64,000 nt of DNA from Natronoglycomyces albus (GCF_016925535.1 NZ_CP070496.1:310001-374000); one strand, 5' to 3'. Shown: positions 42,884-51,851, counted from the stretch's first letter. Numbers and translations: made by a program. Notes: generated by a model from the letters alone, not told the origin.

Positions 42884-43941
42884 GCGAACCTGCCGTCATC
42901 ACTAGCAAATCCGGCCGCGTCGGCCATCTGCTACTTAACCGGCCCCGCGCCATCAACGCCCTTACCCACCAGATGGTGGGCATCCTGCAAGAGACCCTCG
43001 ACAAGTGGGCCACCGACCCGCAGGTGGAGACGGTCTTGTTGACCGGTTCCGGAGATCGGGGCCTGTGCGCGGGCGGCGACATCGTCTCCCTGTACCACGA
43101 TGCCCGCGCCGGCGGTAGTGCCGGAGCGGACTTCTGGCGCGACGAATACCGCCTCAACGCCACCATCGCCAACTACCCCAAGCCTTTTGTGGCGATCATG
43201 GACGGCATCGTGCTCGGGGGCGGCATCGGACTATCGGCGCACGCCGATGTCCGCGTCGTCACCGAACGGTCCTCCATTGGCATGCCCGAGACCGGGATCG
43301 GCTTCCTACCCGACGTAGGCGGCACCTATCTCCTCTCTCGCACCCCCGGCGAATTGGGCACTCACTTGGCTTTGACCGCCGGGTCGGTCAAAGCCGGTGA
43401 CGCGATCGCCATCGGCATGGCCGACTGGTACGTTCCCAGCGAAAAACTCGACGACCTCATCACTGGCCTGGCCACCGCCGACCCCAAGGAAGTGCTCACG
43501 GGCCTGGCCGAGCCAGCCCCGGCCGCTGCGTTGTTGGCCTCCCGCGAATGGATCGACGAATGCTACGCGGGCGAGGACCTGGCCGCCATTGTGGAGGCAT
43601 TGGCCGCACACGATCTCGAGGCCGCTACCAAAGCCGCCGAGACGATCCGCAAGAAGTCGCCCACCTCCTGCGCCGTCACGCTGCGTGCCCTGCGCACGGC
43701 AAAGGCGTTCGCTACCCTCGAAGAAGCGCTCGACCAGGAATTCCGTCTGGCCGTTCGCATTTCGCGGGCGCCGGACTTTGTCGAGGGGGTGCGCGCCCAA
43801 GTCATCGACAAGGACCGCAACCCCAGCTGGAACCCGCCGACGATCGCCCAGTTGAACGCGGACGACATCGAAGCCTTTTTCGCTCCCCTCCCCGATGAAC
43901 TCGGCCTAGGGAAGCGTGCGAACTCCAAGGAGAAATCATGA
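42880..43941 (+). CDS. 3-hydroxyisobutyryl-CoA hydrolase (enoyl-CoA hydratase/isomerase family)
   Basis: 353 residues starting at a GTG that overlaps the previous stop codon (GTGA). The N-terminal crotonase fold has the oxyanion-hole segments GLCAGGDIVSLY (near 66) and IMDGIVLGGGIGLSAHADVRVVTERSSIGMPETGIGFLPDVGGTYLLS (about 106-153), the exact pattern of HIBCH-type hydrolases. The length of about 350 residues, with a helical C-terminal extension including SPTSCAVTLRAL, separates it from ordinary hydratases. It frees 3-hydroxyisobutyrate from CoA. Shares the operon with mmsB, which oxidises the product. Confidence 0.93.
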   Translation: MSEPAVITSKSGRVGHLLLNRPRAINALTHQMVGILQETLDKWATDPQVETVLLTGSGDRGLCAGGDIVSLYHDARAGGSAGADFWRDEYRLNATIANYPKPFVAIMDGIVLGGGIGLSAHADVRVVTERSSIGMPETGIGFLPDVGGTYLLSRTPGELGTHLALTAGSVKAGDAIAIGMADWYVPSEKLDDLITGLATADPKEVLTGLAEPAPAAALLASREWIDECYAGEDLAAIVEALAAHDLEAATKAAETIRKKSPTSCAVTLRALRTAKAFATLEEALDQEFRLAVRISRAPDFVEGVRAQVIDKDRNPSWNPPTIAQLNADDIEAFFAPLPDELGLGKRANSKEKS

Positions 43942-44843
43942 CTTCCATAGCCTTTATCGGTCTGGGCAACATGGGTGGCCCGATGGCGGCCAACCTGGTC
44001 AAGGCCGGACACTCAGTGACCGGATTCGACCTGGTTCCCGCCGCGCTCGAGGCCGCGCGCGAACAGGGTGTCACCATCGCCTCCTCCGCGCCAGAGGCCG
44101 TGGCTGATGTCGACGTCGTCATCACGATGCTGCCCAGCGGCAAACACGTGCTCGACGCCTACGGCACCGGCGAGGGCCTCCTGGCCGCGGCCAAACCCGA
44201 CACGTTGTTCATCGACAGCTCCACCATCTCCGTCGATGACGCCCGTGTGGCCGCGAAGCGAGCCAACGCGGCCGGACACCGCAGCATCGACGCCCCGGTC
44301 TCCGGTGGCGTCATGGGCGCCAGCGCCGGAACGTTGACCTTTATGGTCGGCGGCTCCGAGGCCGATTTCGGCAAGGCCCAGCCCGTGCTCGAACCGATGG
44401 CAGGGCGGGTCGTCCACTGTGGTGAGGCAGGGGCCGGGCAGGCGGCGAAGGTGTGCAACAACATGATGCTGGCCATTTCGATGGTCGGTGTCAGTGAGGC
44501 GTTCGTACTCGGGGAGAAGCTGGGCTTGACCAACCAGGCGCTCTATGACGTGGCGTCGACCGCCTCGGGGCAATGCTGGGCGTTGACGACCAACTGCCCG
44601 GTGCCTGGCCCCGTTCCGGGTAGCCCGGCCAACCGCGACTACAAGCCCGGCTTTGCCGTGTCGCTGATGAGTAAGGATTTGGGGCTGGCGATGGACGCTA
44701 TCGACAGCACCGGGACCCACTCTCAGCTGGGTACGCTGGTGGCCGAGATCTACCGCAAGTTCGCCGAAGAGGGCGGGGCGGGATTCGACTTCTCGGGAAT
44801 CATCAATCAGATCCGTGACAACTCCCAGGACGAGGCAGCATGA
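43938..44843 (+). CDS. mmsB: 3-hydroxyisobutyrate dehydrogenase
   Basis: 301-residue NAD-dependent dehydrogenase giving methylmalonate semialdehyde, the substrate of MmsA. It opens with the Rossmann motif [21 protein letters not shown] (4-24). The substrate-binding [21 protein letters not shown] is near 117-137 and the catalytic lysine is in [15 protein letters not shown] (near 170). The C-terminal [12 protein letters not shown] is also typical. It overlaps the previous gene by ATGA, and the next one also by ATGA, indicating translational coupling. Confidence 0.96.
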   Translation: MTSIAFIGLGNMGGPMAANLVKAGHSVTGFDLVPAALEAAREQGVTIASSAPEAVADVDVVITMLPSGKHVLDAYGTGEGLLAAAKPDTLFIDSSTISVDDARVAAKRANAAGHRSIDAPVSGGVMGASAGTLTFMVGGSEADFGKAQPVLEPMAGRVVHCGEAGAGQAAKVCNNMMLAISMVGVSEAFVLGEKLGLTNQALYDVASTASGQCWALTTNCPVPGPVPGSPANRDYKPGFAVSLMSKDLGLAMDAIDSTGTHSQLGTLVAEIYRKFAEEGGAGFDFSGIINQIRDNSQDEAA

Positions 44844-45622
44844 GTGAACAGGCGTACGAGAACATCATCGTGACCACTGAGGGCCGGGTCGGCGTCATCA
44901 CGCTGAACCGTCCCAAGGCGCTCAACGCGTTGAATGACGCGCTGATGCGGGAGGTTGTGGCCGCTGCTGAGGCGTTCGACGCCGACCGTGGCATTGGCGC
45001 GATCGTGGTGACGGGATCGGAGCGCGCCTTCGCCGCCGGGGCCGACATCAAGGAGATGCAGGCACAGTCCTATCAGGACATGCTGTTGTCGGACTGGTTT
45101 GCGCTGTGGGACCGGTTCTGCGATGTACGCACTCCGACGATCGCGGCCGTATCCGGCTATGCGCTGGGCGGTGGCTGCGAGCTGGCGATGATGTGTGACA
45201 TGTTGATCGCCGCGGATTCGGCCAAGTTCGGACAGCCTGAGATCACCCTGGGTGTCATCCCCGGTATCGGCGGATCGCAGCGCCTGACCCGCGCCGTCGG
45301 CAAGGCCAAGGCGATGGACCTGATCCTGACCGGGCGGCAGATGGACGCCGAGGAAGCCGAGCGTTCGGGTCTCGTCTCACGGGTGGTTCCCGCTGACACG
45401 TTGTTGAAAGAGACGATGGAGGCGGCGACTAAGATCGCCTCGATGTCCCTTCCGGCCACCTACGTTGCGAAAGAAGCCGTCAATGCGGCCCTGGAGACAA
45501 CGTTGGCCGAGGGAGTCCGTTTCGAGCGTCGCACGTTCCACGCGACGTTTGCCCTGGAGGACCGCAGTGAGGGAATGGCGGCCTTCATTGAGAAGCGAAA
45601 GCCGGAATTCAAGCACAACTAG
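44840..45622 (+). CDS. enoyl-CoA hydratase
   Basis: 260-residue crotonase. [22 protein letters not shown] opens the fold. The oxyanion-hole residues are in [12 protein letters not shown] (near 65-76) and [19 protein letters not shown] (near 107-125). Both catalytic glutamates of mitochondrial-type enoyl-CoA hydratase have counterparts in GGGCELAM and [19 protein letters not shown]. Last gene of the valine operon; hydration of methacrylyl-CoA to 3-hydroxyisobutyryl-CoA is the step otherwise missing from it. Confidence 0.94.
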   Translation: MSEQAYENIIVTTEGRVGVITLNRPKALNALNDALMREVVAAAEAFDADRGIGAIVVTGSERAFAAGADIKEMQAQSYQDMLLSDWFALWDRFCDVRTPTIAAVSGYALGGGCELAMMCDMLIAADSAKFGQPEITLGVIPGIGGSQRLTRAVGKAKAMDLILTGRQMDAEEAERSGLVSRVVPADTLLKETMEAATKIASMSLPATYVAKEAVNAALETTLAEGVRFERRTFHATFALEDRSEGMAAFIEKRKPEFKHN

Positions 45623-46033
45623 CGTTGACCTAGTTGGTTAAAGCCCCCCACAGGGGGCACAGAAGGCACTCGGTAAGCAGGAGGCTCTTTCGTCGAGCTG
45701 GCAGCACTCCCACCGGGCCGCGAGGCCCCTGCCAGCAAGCGGGAGAGCCTCCGTTGTGCGTTCGGTGGGTTCGATGTGGTCTAAGTGGAGCCAGCGGATG
45801 GGCCTATGCCCGAGCGGAAGCTACCTCAGAATAGGTCAGGCAGGCCGCGTGCTGGCCGACGTTATCCACAGGTGAGCAACATTGCCTTGACCACTAAAAA
45901 GAATCGTGGGCACAATTGGGTTTCGGGGCAAGAGGTTGAGAAATTCTCACTATGGAACCGGCTCGCAATAACCCCAGCTTCCGCCACAGTGAACCCCCTT
46001 TTCGCCGGGTGGCCCACCACGCCCCTTGGCCGA
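45623..46033. other. 411-bp intergenic region after the valine operon
   Basis: No gene seen. It holds a nested three-stem structure (45680-45752) and one exact TTATCCACA (45863-45871). The rest is unremarkable. Confidence 0.5.
45680..45752 (+). other. nested three-stem inverted-repeat structure
   Basis: Three coaxial stems closed on each other: GGAGGCTCT with AGAGCCTCC (45680-45688 / 45744-45752), GCTGGCAG with CTGCCAGC (45697-45704 / 45729-45736) and GGGCC with GGCCC (45715-45719 / 45724-45728) capped by a GCGA (GNRA) tetraloop. Internal loops are about 7-10 nt on each side. No T tract follows. It may be an RNA processing or terminator structure of the operon, or a small structured RNA; no known family is recognised. 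Confidence 0.5.
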
Positions 46034-46561
46034 CTAAAGCGGGTCGGGTGGCTCTTGCGCTGGCCCGAAGTCTCCACTGCGGCGGCGAAAGTCCGCCAAT
46101 AGTCGGGTGAGCGTTGCCAGTTCCGTATCGGCGAAACCCGTATTTTCGAAGATGTGTGTATTGAGCGCGTCGGTGGCTTCGGCCACTAGCGCGGAGCCTT
46201 GATCGGTAATCTCAACGAGCACGGCCCGTCCATCGTCGGGGTGGGCGACGCGACGCACGAAGCCGTCTGCTTCGAGCCGGTCGACGATGTTGGTGACGCT
46301 GGCGGGGTGGACTTGCAACAGGTTTCGCGCGCGGCTCATGGCCATGCGCCCATTTTGTGCGAAGCGTAGTAGCCGCAGCATCTCGAACCGGGCGAACGAG
46401 ATGCCGAAGGGTTTGAGCACGGTTTCAATACGCCCGAGCAAGATTTGCTGGACGCGCATGATCGAGGTGACCGCGGCCATTCCGTCGGCGGCAGCTTCCC
46501 ATCCCCACGCGCGCCAATTTTGTCGAGCCTCGGCTATGGGGTCCCACGGAAACTGCTGCAC
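46034..46561 (-). CDS. MarR-family transcriptional regulator
   Basis: 175 residues from GTG 46561, with a strong TAGAAT 6 nt upstream (leaderless). The winged helix is clear: PFGISFARFEMLRLLRFAQNGRMAMSRARNLLQVHPASVTNIVDRLEADGFVRRVAHPDDGRAVLVEITDQG (about 48-120), with the DDGR wing typical of MarR. The N-terminal 40 residues (WDPIAEARQNWRAWGW) are those of a family in which the regulator senses a small ligand. It might control the valine operon that ends 411 bp to its right-hand side, but that is only position-based. Confidence 0.92.
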   Translation of the reverse strand: MQQFPWDPIAEARQNWRAWGWEAAADGMAAVTSIMRVQQILLGRIETVLKPFGISFARFEMLRLLRFAQNGRMAMSRARNLLQVHPASVTNIVDRLEADGFVRRVAHPDDGRAVLVEITDQGSALVAEATDALNTHIFENTGFADTELATLTRLLADFRRRSGDFGPAQEPPDPL

Positions 46562-46643
46562 ACCGGAATTCTACTCAACAGTCACTGTGGTCAACGATCA
46601 TGGCTGGCGCGTTGGCCATGTAGTGGCCGCCAGCCGGTGGAGC

Positions 46644-46979
46644 CTATTGATTGAGGTCTGATTCCAGCCGGGAAAGCACCTCGACCGCAGGTGAGGCGTA
46701 CTCGCTGATCCAACGGTCGTAGATGTGTTTGATGGGCAGAACCGAGAGGTGGTTCCAGCGTTCGCGGCCTTTGCGCTGCGGGATGACGAGTCCGGCCTGC
46801 TCCAGGACGCGCAGATGTTGCATGACCGTGCAGCGGTCGAGGTCGTCGACGGCCGCGCACACTTCGCCGGTGGTCTTGGGGTGGTCCTTGAGTTGGTCGA
46901 GGATGCGGCGGCGCGTGGCGGAGGCTAGGGCTTTGAAAACTTTGTCGTCGTCAATCGGGGGCGCCATCTCAGAACTCAT
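46644..46979 (-). CDS. ArsR-family winged-helix repressor
   Basis: 111 residues. The HTH segment KALASATRRRILDQLKDHPKTTGEVCAAVDDLDRCTVMQHLRVLEQAGLVIPQRKGRERWNHL (about 12-75) is typical of ArsR regulators of the type paired with SRPBCC (AHSA1) genes. It lacks a metal-binding cysteine cluster. The start is set at 46979 (MSSEMAPP); an ATG 6 codons further upstream would lie inside the palindromic operator. It is divergent from the SRPBCC gene with an 18-bp A+T palindrome between. Confidence 0.92.
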   Translation of the reverse strand: MSSEMAPPIDDDKVFKALASATRRRILDQLKDHPKTTGEVCAAVDDLDRCTVMQHLRVLEQAGLVIPQRKGRERWNHLSVLPIKHIYDRWISEYASPAVEVLSRLESDLNQ

Positions 46980-46996
46980 GTTATAAATATATAACA
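46979..46996. promoter_or_regulatory. A+T palindrome, likely ArsR operator
   Basis: TGTTATAAATATATAACA, with TGTTAT/ATAACA arms, lies exactly between the divergent ArsR and SRPBCC genes and touches the ArsR start codon. It is the only A+T block of this kind nearby, so autoregulation and control of the SRPBCC gene are likely. Confidence 0.75.
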
Positions 46997-47014
46997 TATA
47001 TGAGAGGAGTACCC

Positions 47015-47473
47015 ATGGAACCCAAGTTCAGCATCGCGGGACGCATTGACCGGCCGGTCGAAGAGGTCTATGAGGCCGTAGCGAACCCCGATCAGCTGTC
47101 GAAGTACTTCACCACCGGTGGAGCGAAGGGCCGCGTCGAGACTGGTGCCGTTGTGCACTGGGATTTCGCCGATTTCCCAGGAGAGTTCCCCGTCGACATT
47201 GTCGAGGCGAAGCCTCACGAGCGCATCGTTTTGCGGTGGGACTCCGACGAGGACAAAGACGGCGACGTGGCGGTGAAAACGACCGTGACCTTCGGGTTCG
47301 AGTCGCTTGCGGATGGCCGCACCCTGGTCACAATCTCCGAGGAAGGTTGGCGAGCCGACGAATCGGGACTGCAAGCCTCGTTTGGCAACTGTCAGGGCTG
47401 GACGCAAATGCTGTGCTCAATGAAGGCATGGCTGGAACACGGCATCACCTTGCGCGCCGGTTTCTACGCGTAG
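47015..47473 (+). CDS. SRPBCC (AHSA1-type) domain protein
   Basis: 152 residues from the ATG at 47015, 6 nt after GAGGAG. START/Bet v 1-like fold: FSIAGRIDRPVEEVYEAVANPDQLSKYFTTG (first strand and helices), HWDFADFPGEFPVDIVEAKPHERIVLRWDS, a strand series, and the long C-terminal helix FGNCQGWTQMLCSMKAWLEHGI. Such proteins bind hydrophobic ligands in a deep pocket. Paired with an ArsR regulator, as is common in bacteria; ligand unknown. Confidence 0.92.
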   Translation: MEPKFSIAGRIDRPVEEVYEAVANPDQLSKYFTTGGAKGRVETGAVVHWDFADFPGEFPVDIVEAKPHERIVLRWDSDEDKDGDVAVKTTVTFGFESLADGRTLVTISEEGWRADESGLQASFGNCQGWTQMLCSMKAWLEHGITLRAGFYA

Positions 47474-47534
47474 GTAGGTCTGGCTAGCTCCTGAGTCGAC
47501 CAGCGGTGAAACTTTAGTCGCACTGGTTGCTTAT

Positions 47535-47573
47535 GATCGCAGCACCACCGTTAATGCCGGTGGTGCTGCGATC
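47535..47573 (+). terminator. hairpin terminator without T tail
   Basis: Perfect 15-bp inverted repeat GATCGCAGCACCACC/GGTGGTGCTGCGATC around a 9-nt loop, 60 bp after the SRPBCC gene. No T run follows, but such hairpins can terminate in high-GC actinobacteria. Confidence 0.6.
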
Positions 47574-47638
47574 GGCCGTGGCCGGTGAGGTCCATCACTG
47601 TTGGCATGGAAGTGGCTATACCGTCGAGGAGGCGCGAC

Positions 47639-48310
47639 ATGACTGGTGACCAGCAAGCACTGCGGGTAGCGCAGATCAACTCCGATGAGACGCTGAGCGA
47701 TTGGCGGCTGATTCTCGGGCGACTACGGGCTCGGTTCGCCACGGGGAGTTTCGCATCCGGTGTGGAATTGGTCAACGCGATCGGGGAGGTCTCCCAGGAG
47801 GTCGACCACTATCCGGAGGTCGACCTTCGCACCTGGCATGTGGACGTGAAGTTGATAAGCCATGATCTCAGCGCGGTCACGCCGCGCGACGTGCGCTTGG
47901 CCCGACGCATTAGCCAACGGGCCGCACAGCTTGGTGCCGAGGCCCGGCCGCGCGAGGTGCAGAGTCTCGAAATTGCCCTCGATACTCCCAACTACCAGGG
48001 CATTAAGCCGTTTTGGCGCACCGTACTTGGTCTGGCGGACCACCCGAAAATTGACAAGGACTTGGAAGACCCGGCGGCTTCACTGCCGGACTTGTGGTTC
48101 CAACGCACGGAGGACACGGACCCCAGCCGGATGCGTTTCCACCTCGATATCGCCGTTCCACCCGATGTGGCAACCGAAAGGGTGGCCGCTGCTGTGGAGG
48201 CCGGTGGCACGTTGGTGGACGATCGGTTCGCTCCGGCGTTTTGGGTCTTGGCCGACGCAGAGGGAAACAAGGTGTGCGTGTGCACCTGCGAGGGCCGCGA
48301 AGACGACTGA
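47639..48310 (+). CDS. pterin-4a-carbinolamine dehydratase-like / VOC fusion protein
   Basis: 223 residues from the ATG at 47639, preceded by GAGGAGG. The N-terminal half (about 10-95) matches the PCD/DCoH family: GFELV-like FASGVELVNAIGEVSQEVDHYPEVDLRTWHVDVKLISHDLSAVTPRDVRLARRI. The catalytic pattern is altered: H-H-P is H-Y-P here, so the second active-site His is a Tyr. The C-terminal half (about 105-215) is a glyoxalase/VOC unit (LEIALDTPNYQGIKPFWRTVLGLA ... MRFHLDIAVPPDVA ... FWVLADAEGNKVCVCTCEG). PCD-VOC fusions occur in actinobacteria; the role is unknown. Confidence 0.85.
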   Translation: MTGDQQALRVAQINSDETLSDWRLILGRLRARFATGSFASGVELVNAIGEVSQEVDHYPEVDLRTWHVDVKLISHDLSAVTPRDVRLARRISQRAAQLGAEARPREVQSLEIALDTPNYQGIKPFWRTVLGLADHPKIDKDLEDPAASLPDLWFQRTEDTDPSRMRFHLDIAVPPDVATERVAAAVEAGGTLVDDRFAPAFWVLADAEGNKVCVCTCEGREDD

Positions 48311-48600
48311 GTCCAGGCGGCGACAGTGGCACCCGGCCGAATTCGCGCCACTGTGGAGGATGGCTCTTCTCGTATGACCCCTGCGGAAGAGCGCGTTCAA
48401 TGCCACTGGTGCAATTCATCGCCTCTGGGCCGGCGTAGCCGATCATTCACTGAAGCCAGCCTGTCGCATACTGGCGCTCCCTTCCCGCCACGACATTGGG
48501 TCCGCAATTGTGGAACCTGGTCAGTGACTTCGTCGCCACCAGAGCCGCCCCGCCTGGGCCGGACTGGCCGCCCCACCAACTGACGGGGACGTCGCGGTGT
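48311..48600. other. intergenic region, no gene seen
   Basis: About 290 bp between two convergent genes. Frames on both strands have no recognisable product. No clear terminator hairpin was found. Confidence 0.5.
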
Positions 48601-49299
48601 TCATCCGTGACCTTCGGCCCTGCGCTGTCCCTGATCCCCGTCGCCCAACTTCCCGCCGGTGTCACTGTCGTAGTCCTCAGCGCTGTTTTCGGAGCGTTTG
48701 AGGCCCAGCTCGTAGTGGGCCAAGCGCCGCAGCGCCAGCAACACTGGTTCATATAGCGCCGTGCCCAACACCGCGAATTGGAGCGTTTCTTGGGGGTCGT
48801 TCCACGGAATGCGCTCGAAATCGGCCTGGGCGATTTCTCTGACGGCCCGAATGTAGACGCTGAGCTGATCGGGGTCTACGTCAATGCCGACCTGCTGGGC
48901 CAGTGCGAGCGCATCCTCCAGTCGTCGCAGGTCTGGCGATTCGGGGTCGTAGTCAAACTCCAGTTTCTCGAGTAGCTCCCGGGTGGCCGGGGTGGGGCCA
49001 GCCGAGGCCGGGGCGGGGTCGTCGGCGTTTGTCACTGCCCGGGTCGCCTGTGCCATCGCCTCCAAGATGTCCTGCGAAGGCCCGTCGATGATGTTCAAGA
49101 TGAGGCGCACTTGTTCGATGGAATTGCCCAGCGCGTGCACGAGCCCCCGAATCAGGTGCAAGCGGGTGATGTGGGTTTCATCGTAGGACCGTTGGCGGGC
49201 GTTGAGCATTTCGCCTGGATGGAGTAGCCCTTCGCGCAGGTAGTACTTCACTGTCGCCACGGGCACGCCCGAGCGTTCTGAGAGTTGTGAGATCCGCAT
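48601..49299 (-). CDS. MerR-family transcriptional regulator
   Basis: 232 residues. The N-terminal MerR helix-turn-helix reads MRISQLSERSGVPVATVKYYLREGLLHPGEMLNARQRSYDETHITRLHLIRGL (1-53), followed by the dimerisation coiled coil. The long C-terminal domain (about 110-220) is helical and lacks metal-binding cysteines, so an organic ligand is more likely. GAAAGGCAGCC precedes the ATG. Divergent from an MFS drug-type exporter, with a 50-bp dyad between, a classical regulator-pump pair. Confidence 0.93.
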   Translation of the reverse strand: MRISQLSERSGVPVATVKYYLREGLLHPGEMLNARQRSYDETHITRLHLIRGLVHALGNSIEQVRLILNIIDGPSQDILEAMAQATRAVTNADDPAPASAGPTPATRELLEKLEFDYDPESPDLRRLEDALALAQQVGIDVDPDQLSVYIRAVREIAQADFERIPWNDPQETLQFAVLGTALYEPVLLALRRLAHYELGLKRSENSAEDYDSDTGGKLGDGDQGQRRAEGHG

Positions 49300-49324
49300 G
49301 GCTGCCTTTCATCGACATACCCCA

Positions 49325-49374
49325 ACTAGATAGCTATACTATCGTTTATATGATCGATAGTGTCACTATCTAGT
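49325..49374. promoter_or_regulatory. long dyad operator between MerR and MFS genes
   Basis: ACTAGATAGCTATACTATCG (49325-49344) is repeated in inverted form, with about three mismatches, by CGATAGTGTCACTATCTAGT (49355-49374) around a 10-bp A+T-rich centre. This size fits a MerR dimer pair acting on a shared promoter region of both divergent genes. Confidence 0.8.
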
Positions 49375-49386
49375 GGATGGATGAGC

Positions 49387-50844
49387 ATGACAGCATCAGA
49401 ACGCAACCGGAGGGGCCTAGCCCTCGCCATCGTCGCCACCGCACTACCGACCTTTATGGCCTCCCTGGACAACCTGGTCATGATGTTCGCCCTCCCCGTC
49501 ATCCAGGCAGACCTTGAAGCATCAGTCGTGCAGCTGCAATGGTTCATCAACGCCTACGCCATCGCCTTCGCCACGCTCATGCTCCCCATGGCCGCCCTCG
49601 GCGACCGCTACGGACGCCGCAGAATCTTCTGCGCCGGCATCGTCGTGTTCTGTCTGGCCTCAATCGCAGCCGCCCTAGCGGCCACCCCGGAGACACTCAT
49701 CGCCGCCCGCGCCGTGCAAGGCCTCGCCGCGGCCGCCATCGTCCCCCTCTCCCTGGCCCTGCTCTCTGTGGCCGCGCCAGACGACAAACGCGCCCTCGCC
49801 GTGGGGATCTGGGGCGGCGTCAACGGCCTGGGCATCGCCACCGGCCCCATCGTCGGTGGAGCCGTCGTCGAAGGATTCCACTGGTCAGGAATCTTCTGGA
49901 TCAATATCCCCATCGGCCTAGCCGCACTCATCCTCGTTCGCCTCGCGCTCAACGAATCTCACGGACGACGCGCGCCCTTCGACATCTACGGAATCACCCT
50001 GGCCACCCTGGTGGTCTTGCCACTGATGTGGGCCGTCGCCGAAGGCAACGAACGCGGATGGACCGACCCCTACGTCGGGCTGGGGCTGACCATCGGCACC
50101 CTGGCGCTGGCCGGGTTCCTCTACCACGCCGCCCGCAGCCAGGCTGCCTTCTTGCCCCTGCGGCTCTTCGGTGACCGCACCTTTAGCCTCGCCAACGCCA
50201 GCGGCTTCCTCTTCTCGGCCGGGGTATTCGGCTCGATCTTCCTCCTCAGCCAATTCCTACAAATCTCGATGGGCTACGGGGCGCTCGAAGCCGGGCTGCG
50301 CGCCGCCCCCTGGACCCTCGCCCCCATGGTCATCGCGCCCCTCGCTGGACTCATCGTCCACCGCCACGGCGTCAAAGGCATCCTCGGCGCGGGTTTGAGT
50401 TTGCAAGCCTGCGCCCTCTTTTGGATGGCCGCCATCGGTTCGCCCGACCTCACCTACGCAGCAGTCGTCATCCCGATGCTGCTAGCCGGAATCGGCATGG
50501 GGCTCACCTTTGGGCCGCTGGCCCTAGCCGTCTTGCTGGGACGATGCGAAAGTGAGCACGGCATCGCCTCGGGCGTCAACAGCACCCTGCGCCAACTCGG
50601 CGTCGCTAGCGGAATCGCGTTGGCGGCGGTGATATTCACCGCCAATGGTGAATATCTGCCCGGGCAACCCTTTGTCGACGGCCTGCGGCCCGCGCTAGTC
50701 CTCTGTGGCATCCTGGTAGCCATCTCGGCGATCATGGCCCTGGCATTGCCCTCACGCGGAACCCGGCCCGCAACAACCGCCCCAGTGGCAGCCGCAATTC
50801 CAATAGCCACAGGTGCGAACAAAGAGACTCGCTCGCTGGTCTAG
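49387..50844 (+). CDS. MFS multidrug exporter, DHA2 (EmrB/QacA) family
   Basis: 485-residue, 14-helix drug:H+ antiporter. It has the TM1 segment TALPTFMASLDNLVMMFALPVIQADLEASVVQLQWFINAYAIAFATLMLPMAALGDRYGRRRIF (about 16-80), with motif A GDRYGRRR, and the TM5 motif C region ATGPIVGGAVVEGFHWSGIFWINIPIGL (near 145-175), which marks antiporters. The start was set at ATG 49387 (GGATGG 6 nt before it); an earlier GTG at 49360 would lie inside the operator. Regulated by the divergent MerR protein. Confidence 0.93.
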   Translation: MTASERNRRGLALAIVATALPTFMASLDNLVMMFALPVIQADLEASVVQLQWFINAYAIAFATLMLPMAALGDRYGRRRIFCAGIVVFCLASIAAALAATPETLIAARAVQGLAAAAIVPLSLALLSVAAPDDKRALAVGIWGGVNGLGIATGPIVGGAVVEGFHWSGIFWINIPIGLAALILVRLALNESHGRRAPFDIYGITLATLVVLPLMWAVAEGNERGWTDPYVGLGLTIGTLALAGFLYHAARSQAAFLPLRLFGDRTFSLANASGFLFSAGVFGSIFLLSQFLQISMGYGALEAGLRAAPWTLAPMVIAPLAGLIVHRHGVKGILGAGLSLQACALFWMAAIGSPDLTYAAVVIPMLLAGIGMGLTFGPLALAVLLGRCESEHGIASGVNSTLRQLGVASGIALAAVIFTANGEYLPGQPFVDGLRPALVLCGILVAISAIMALALPSRGTRPATTAPVAAAIPIATGANKETRSLV

Positions 50845-50993
50845 CCAGATACCGTGAACTCCGCAGAGCCCATCGCGGCCACAGTATTCGCCCCTTCGGC
50901 GGTGCCATCACCGCCTAGGCTGCCAAGGGAGAGCTCCCTTTCCTCCGGGACACCATCGCCCAACGCGTGCCATGAGTAGACGAAGGGAACCGC

Positions 50994-51851
50994 ATGATCA
51001 CCACCGTCTCGGCCGCCTCTCAAGCAGGCGGCTCAGCGCCCAATGAGGACTACTTTCTGGTCTCGCACTCCTGGGCGTTGGTGCTCGACGGCGTCACCCG
51101 CTACCCCGATGATGGGTGCGTCCACGACGTGCCCTGGTATGTCGCCCACCTCGGCGCGGCCCTGGCCCGACAACTCGCGCGGCCGGACCAGGAACTGACC
51201 CAGGGACTAGCCGAGGCCATCGCCTCGGTTGCGGCGCTGCACCAGGACTCGTGCGACCTGTCGAACCCGCTGACGCCAGCGGCCACCGTAGCGATCGCGC
51301 GTGAACGCGACGGTCACCTCGAATGGCTGGTACTCGGCGACTGCGCGGTCGTATGGCACGGCAGTGACCAGCGAACCCACGTGGAGTCGGACGACCGGCT
51401 GGAACGCCTGGCCGACCCGCCAGCGGCAGTAGACGTCGGCGGAATCCATCGATATGGCCCTGACTATGTGGCGACAGTCCGCAACCGGCCCGGAGGATAT
51501 TGGGTGGCCGCGGCAGAATCGCACGCCGCGACCCAAGCATTCACCGGCACCGCGCCCCTCGCAGCCGATGCGCTGGTCGGACTCTTTAGTGACGGGCTGA
51601 CCAGATTGGTGCAACGGTACGACTATGACTGGGCGACCCTAGTGCGAACCGGAGCAACCGACGGCATGGGGCGGCTCTTGGCAGACCTCAGAGCAGCCGA
51701 AGTTGCCCAGTCGCAGTCTCACCGGCGGGCCAAAATCCATGACGATGCCACCGGAGTGATCCTGCACATTAAGCGGCCCAAGGCAACCGGTGGATACACA
51801 GCTGCCTCAACGCCGGTTGTGTCCGCTGCGCCGCGCGCGGCCGGCCGCTAA
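50994..51851 (+). CDS. PP2C-like serine/threonine phosphatase
   Basis: 285 residues. PPM metal sites in order: NEDYFLV (near 18-24), VLDGVT (near 32), a GD-type strand WLVLGDCAVVWH (near 113), LFSDGLTRLV (near 198) and a C-terminal DDATGVILHI (near 250). The first 40 residues contain the metal-binding Asp/Glu but the usual DGMGG is DGVTR, so activity is probable, not certain. GAAGGGAACC precedes the ATG. The stop codon lies only 49 bp before the first CRISPR repeat, so the array's leader must be very short or overlap this gene. Confidence 0.85.
   Translation: MITTVSAASQAGGSAPNEDYFLVSHSWALVLDGVTRYPDDGCVHDVPWYVAHLGAALARQLARPDQELTQGLAEAIASVAALHQDSCDLSNPLTPAATVAIARERDGHLEWLVLGDCAVVWHGSDQRTHVESDDRLERLADPPAAVDVGGIHRYGPDYVATVRNRPGGYWVAAAESHAATQAFTGTAPLAADALVGLFSDGLTRLVQRYDYDWATLVRTGATDGMGRLLADLRAAEVAQSQSHRRAKIHDDATGVILHIKRPKATGGYTAASTPVVSAAPRAAGR

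Noticed and set aside
45680-45752. 4.5S (SRP) RNA hypothesis for the nested stems
   Set aside because: The GGAAGCAGC-type conserved loop of SRP RNA helix 8 is absent despite a GNRA tetraloop.
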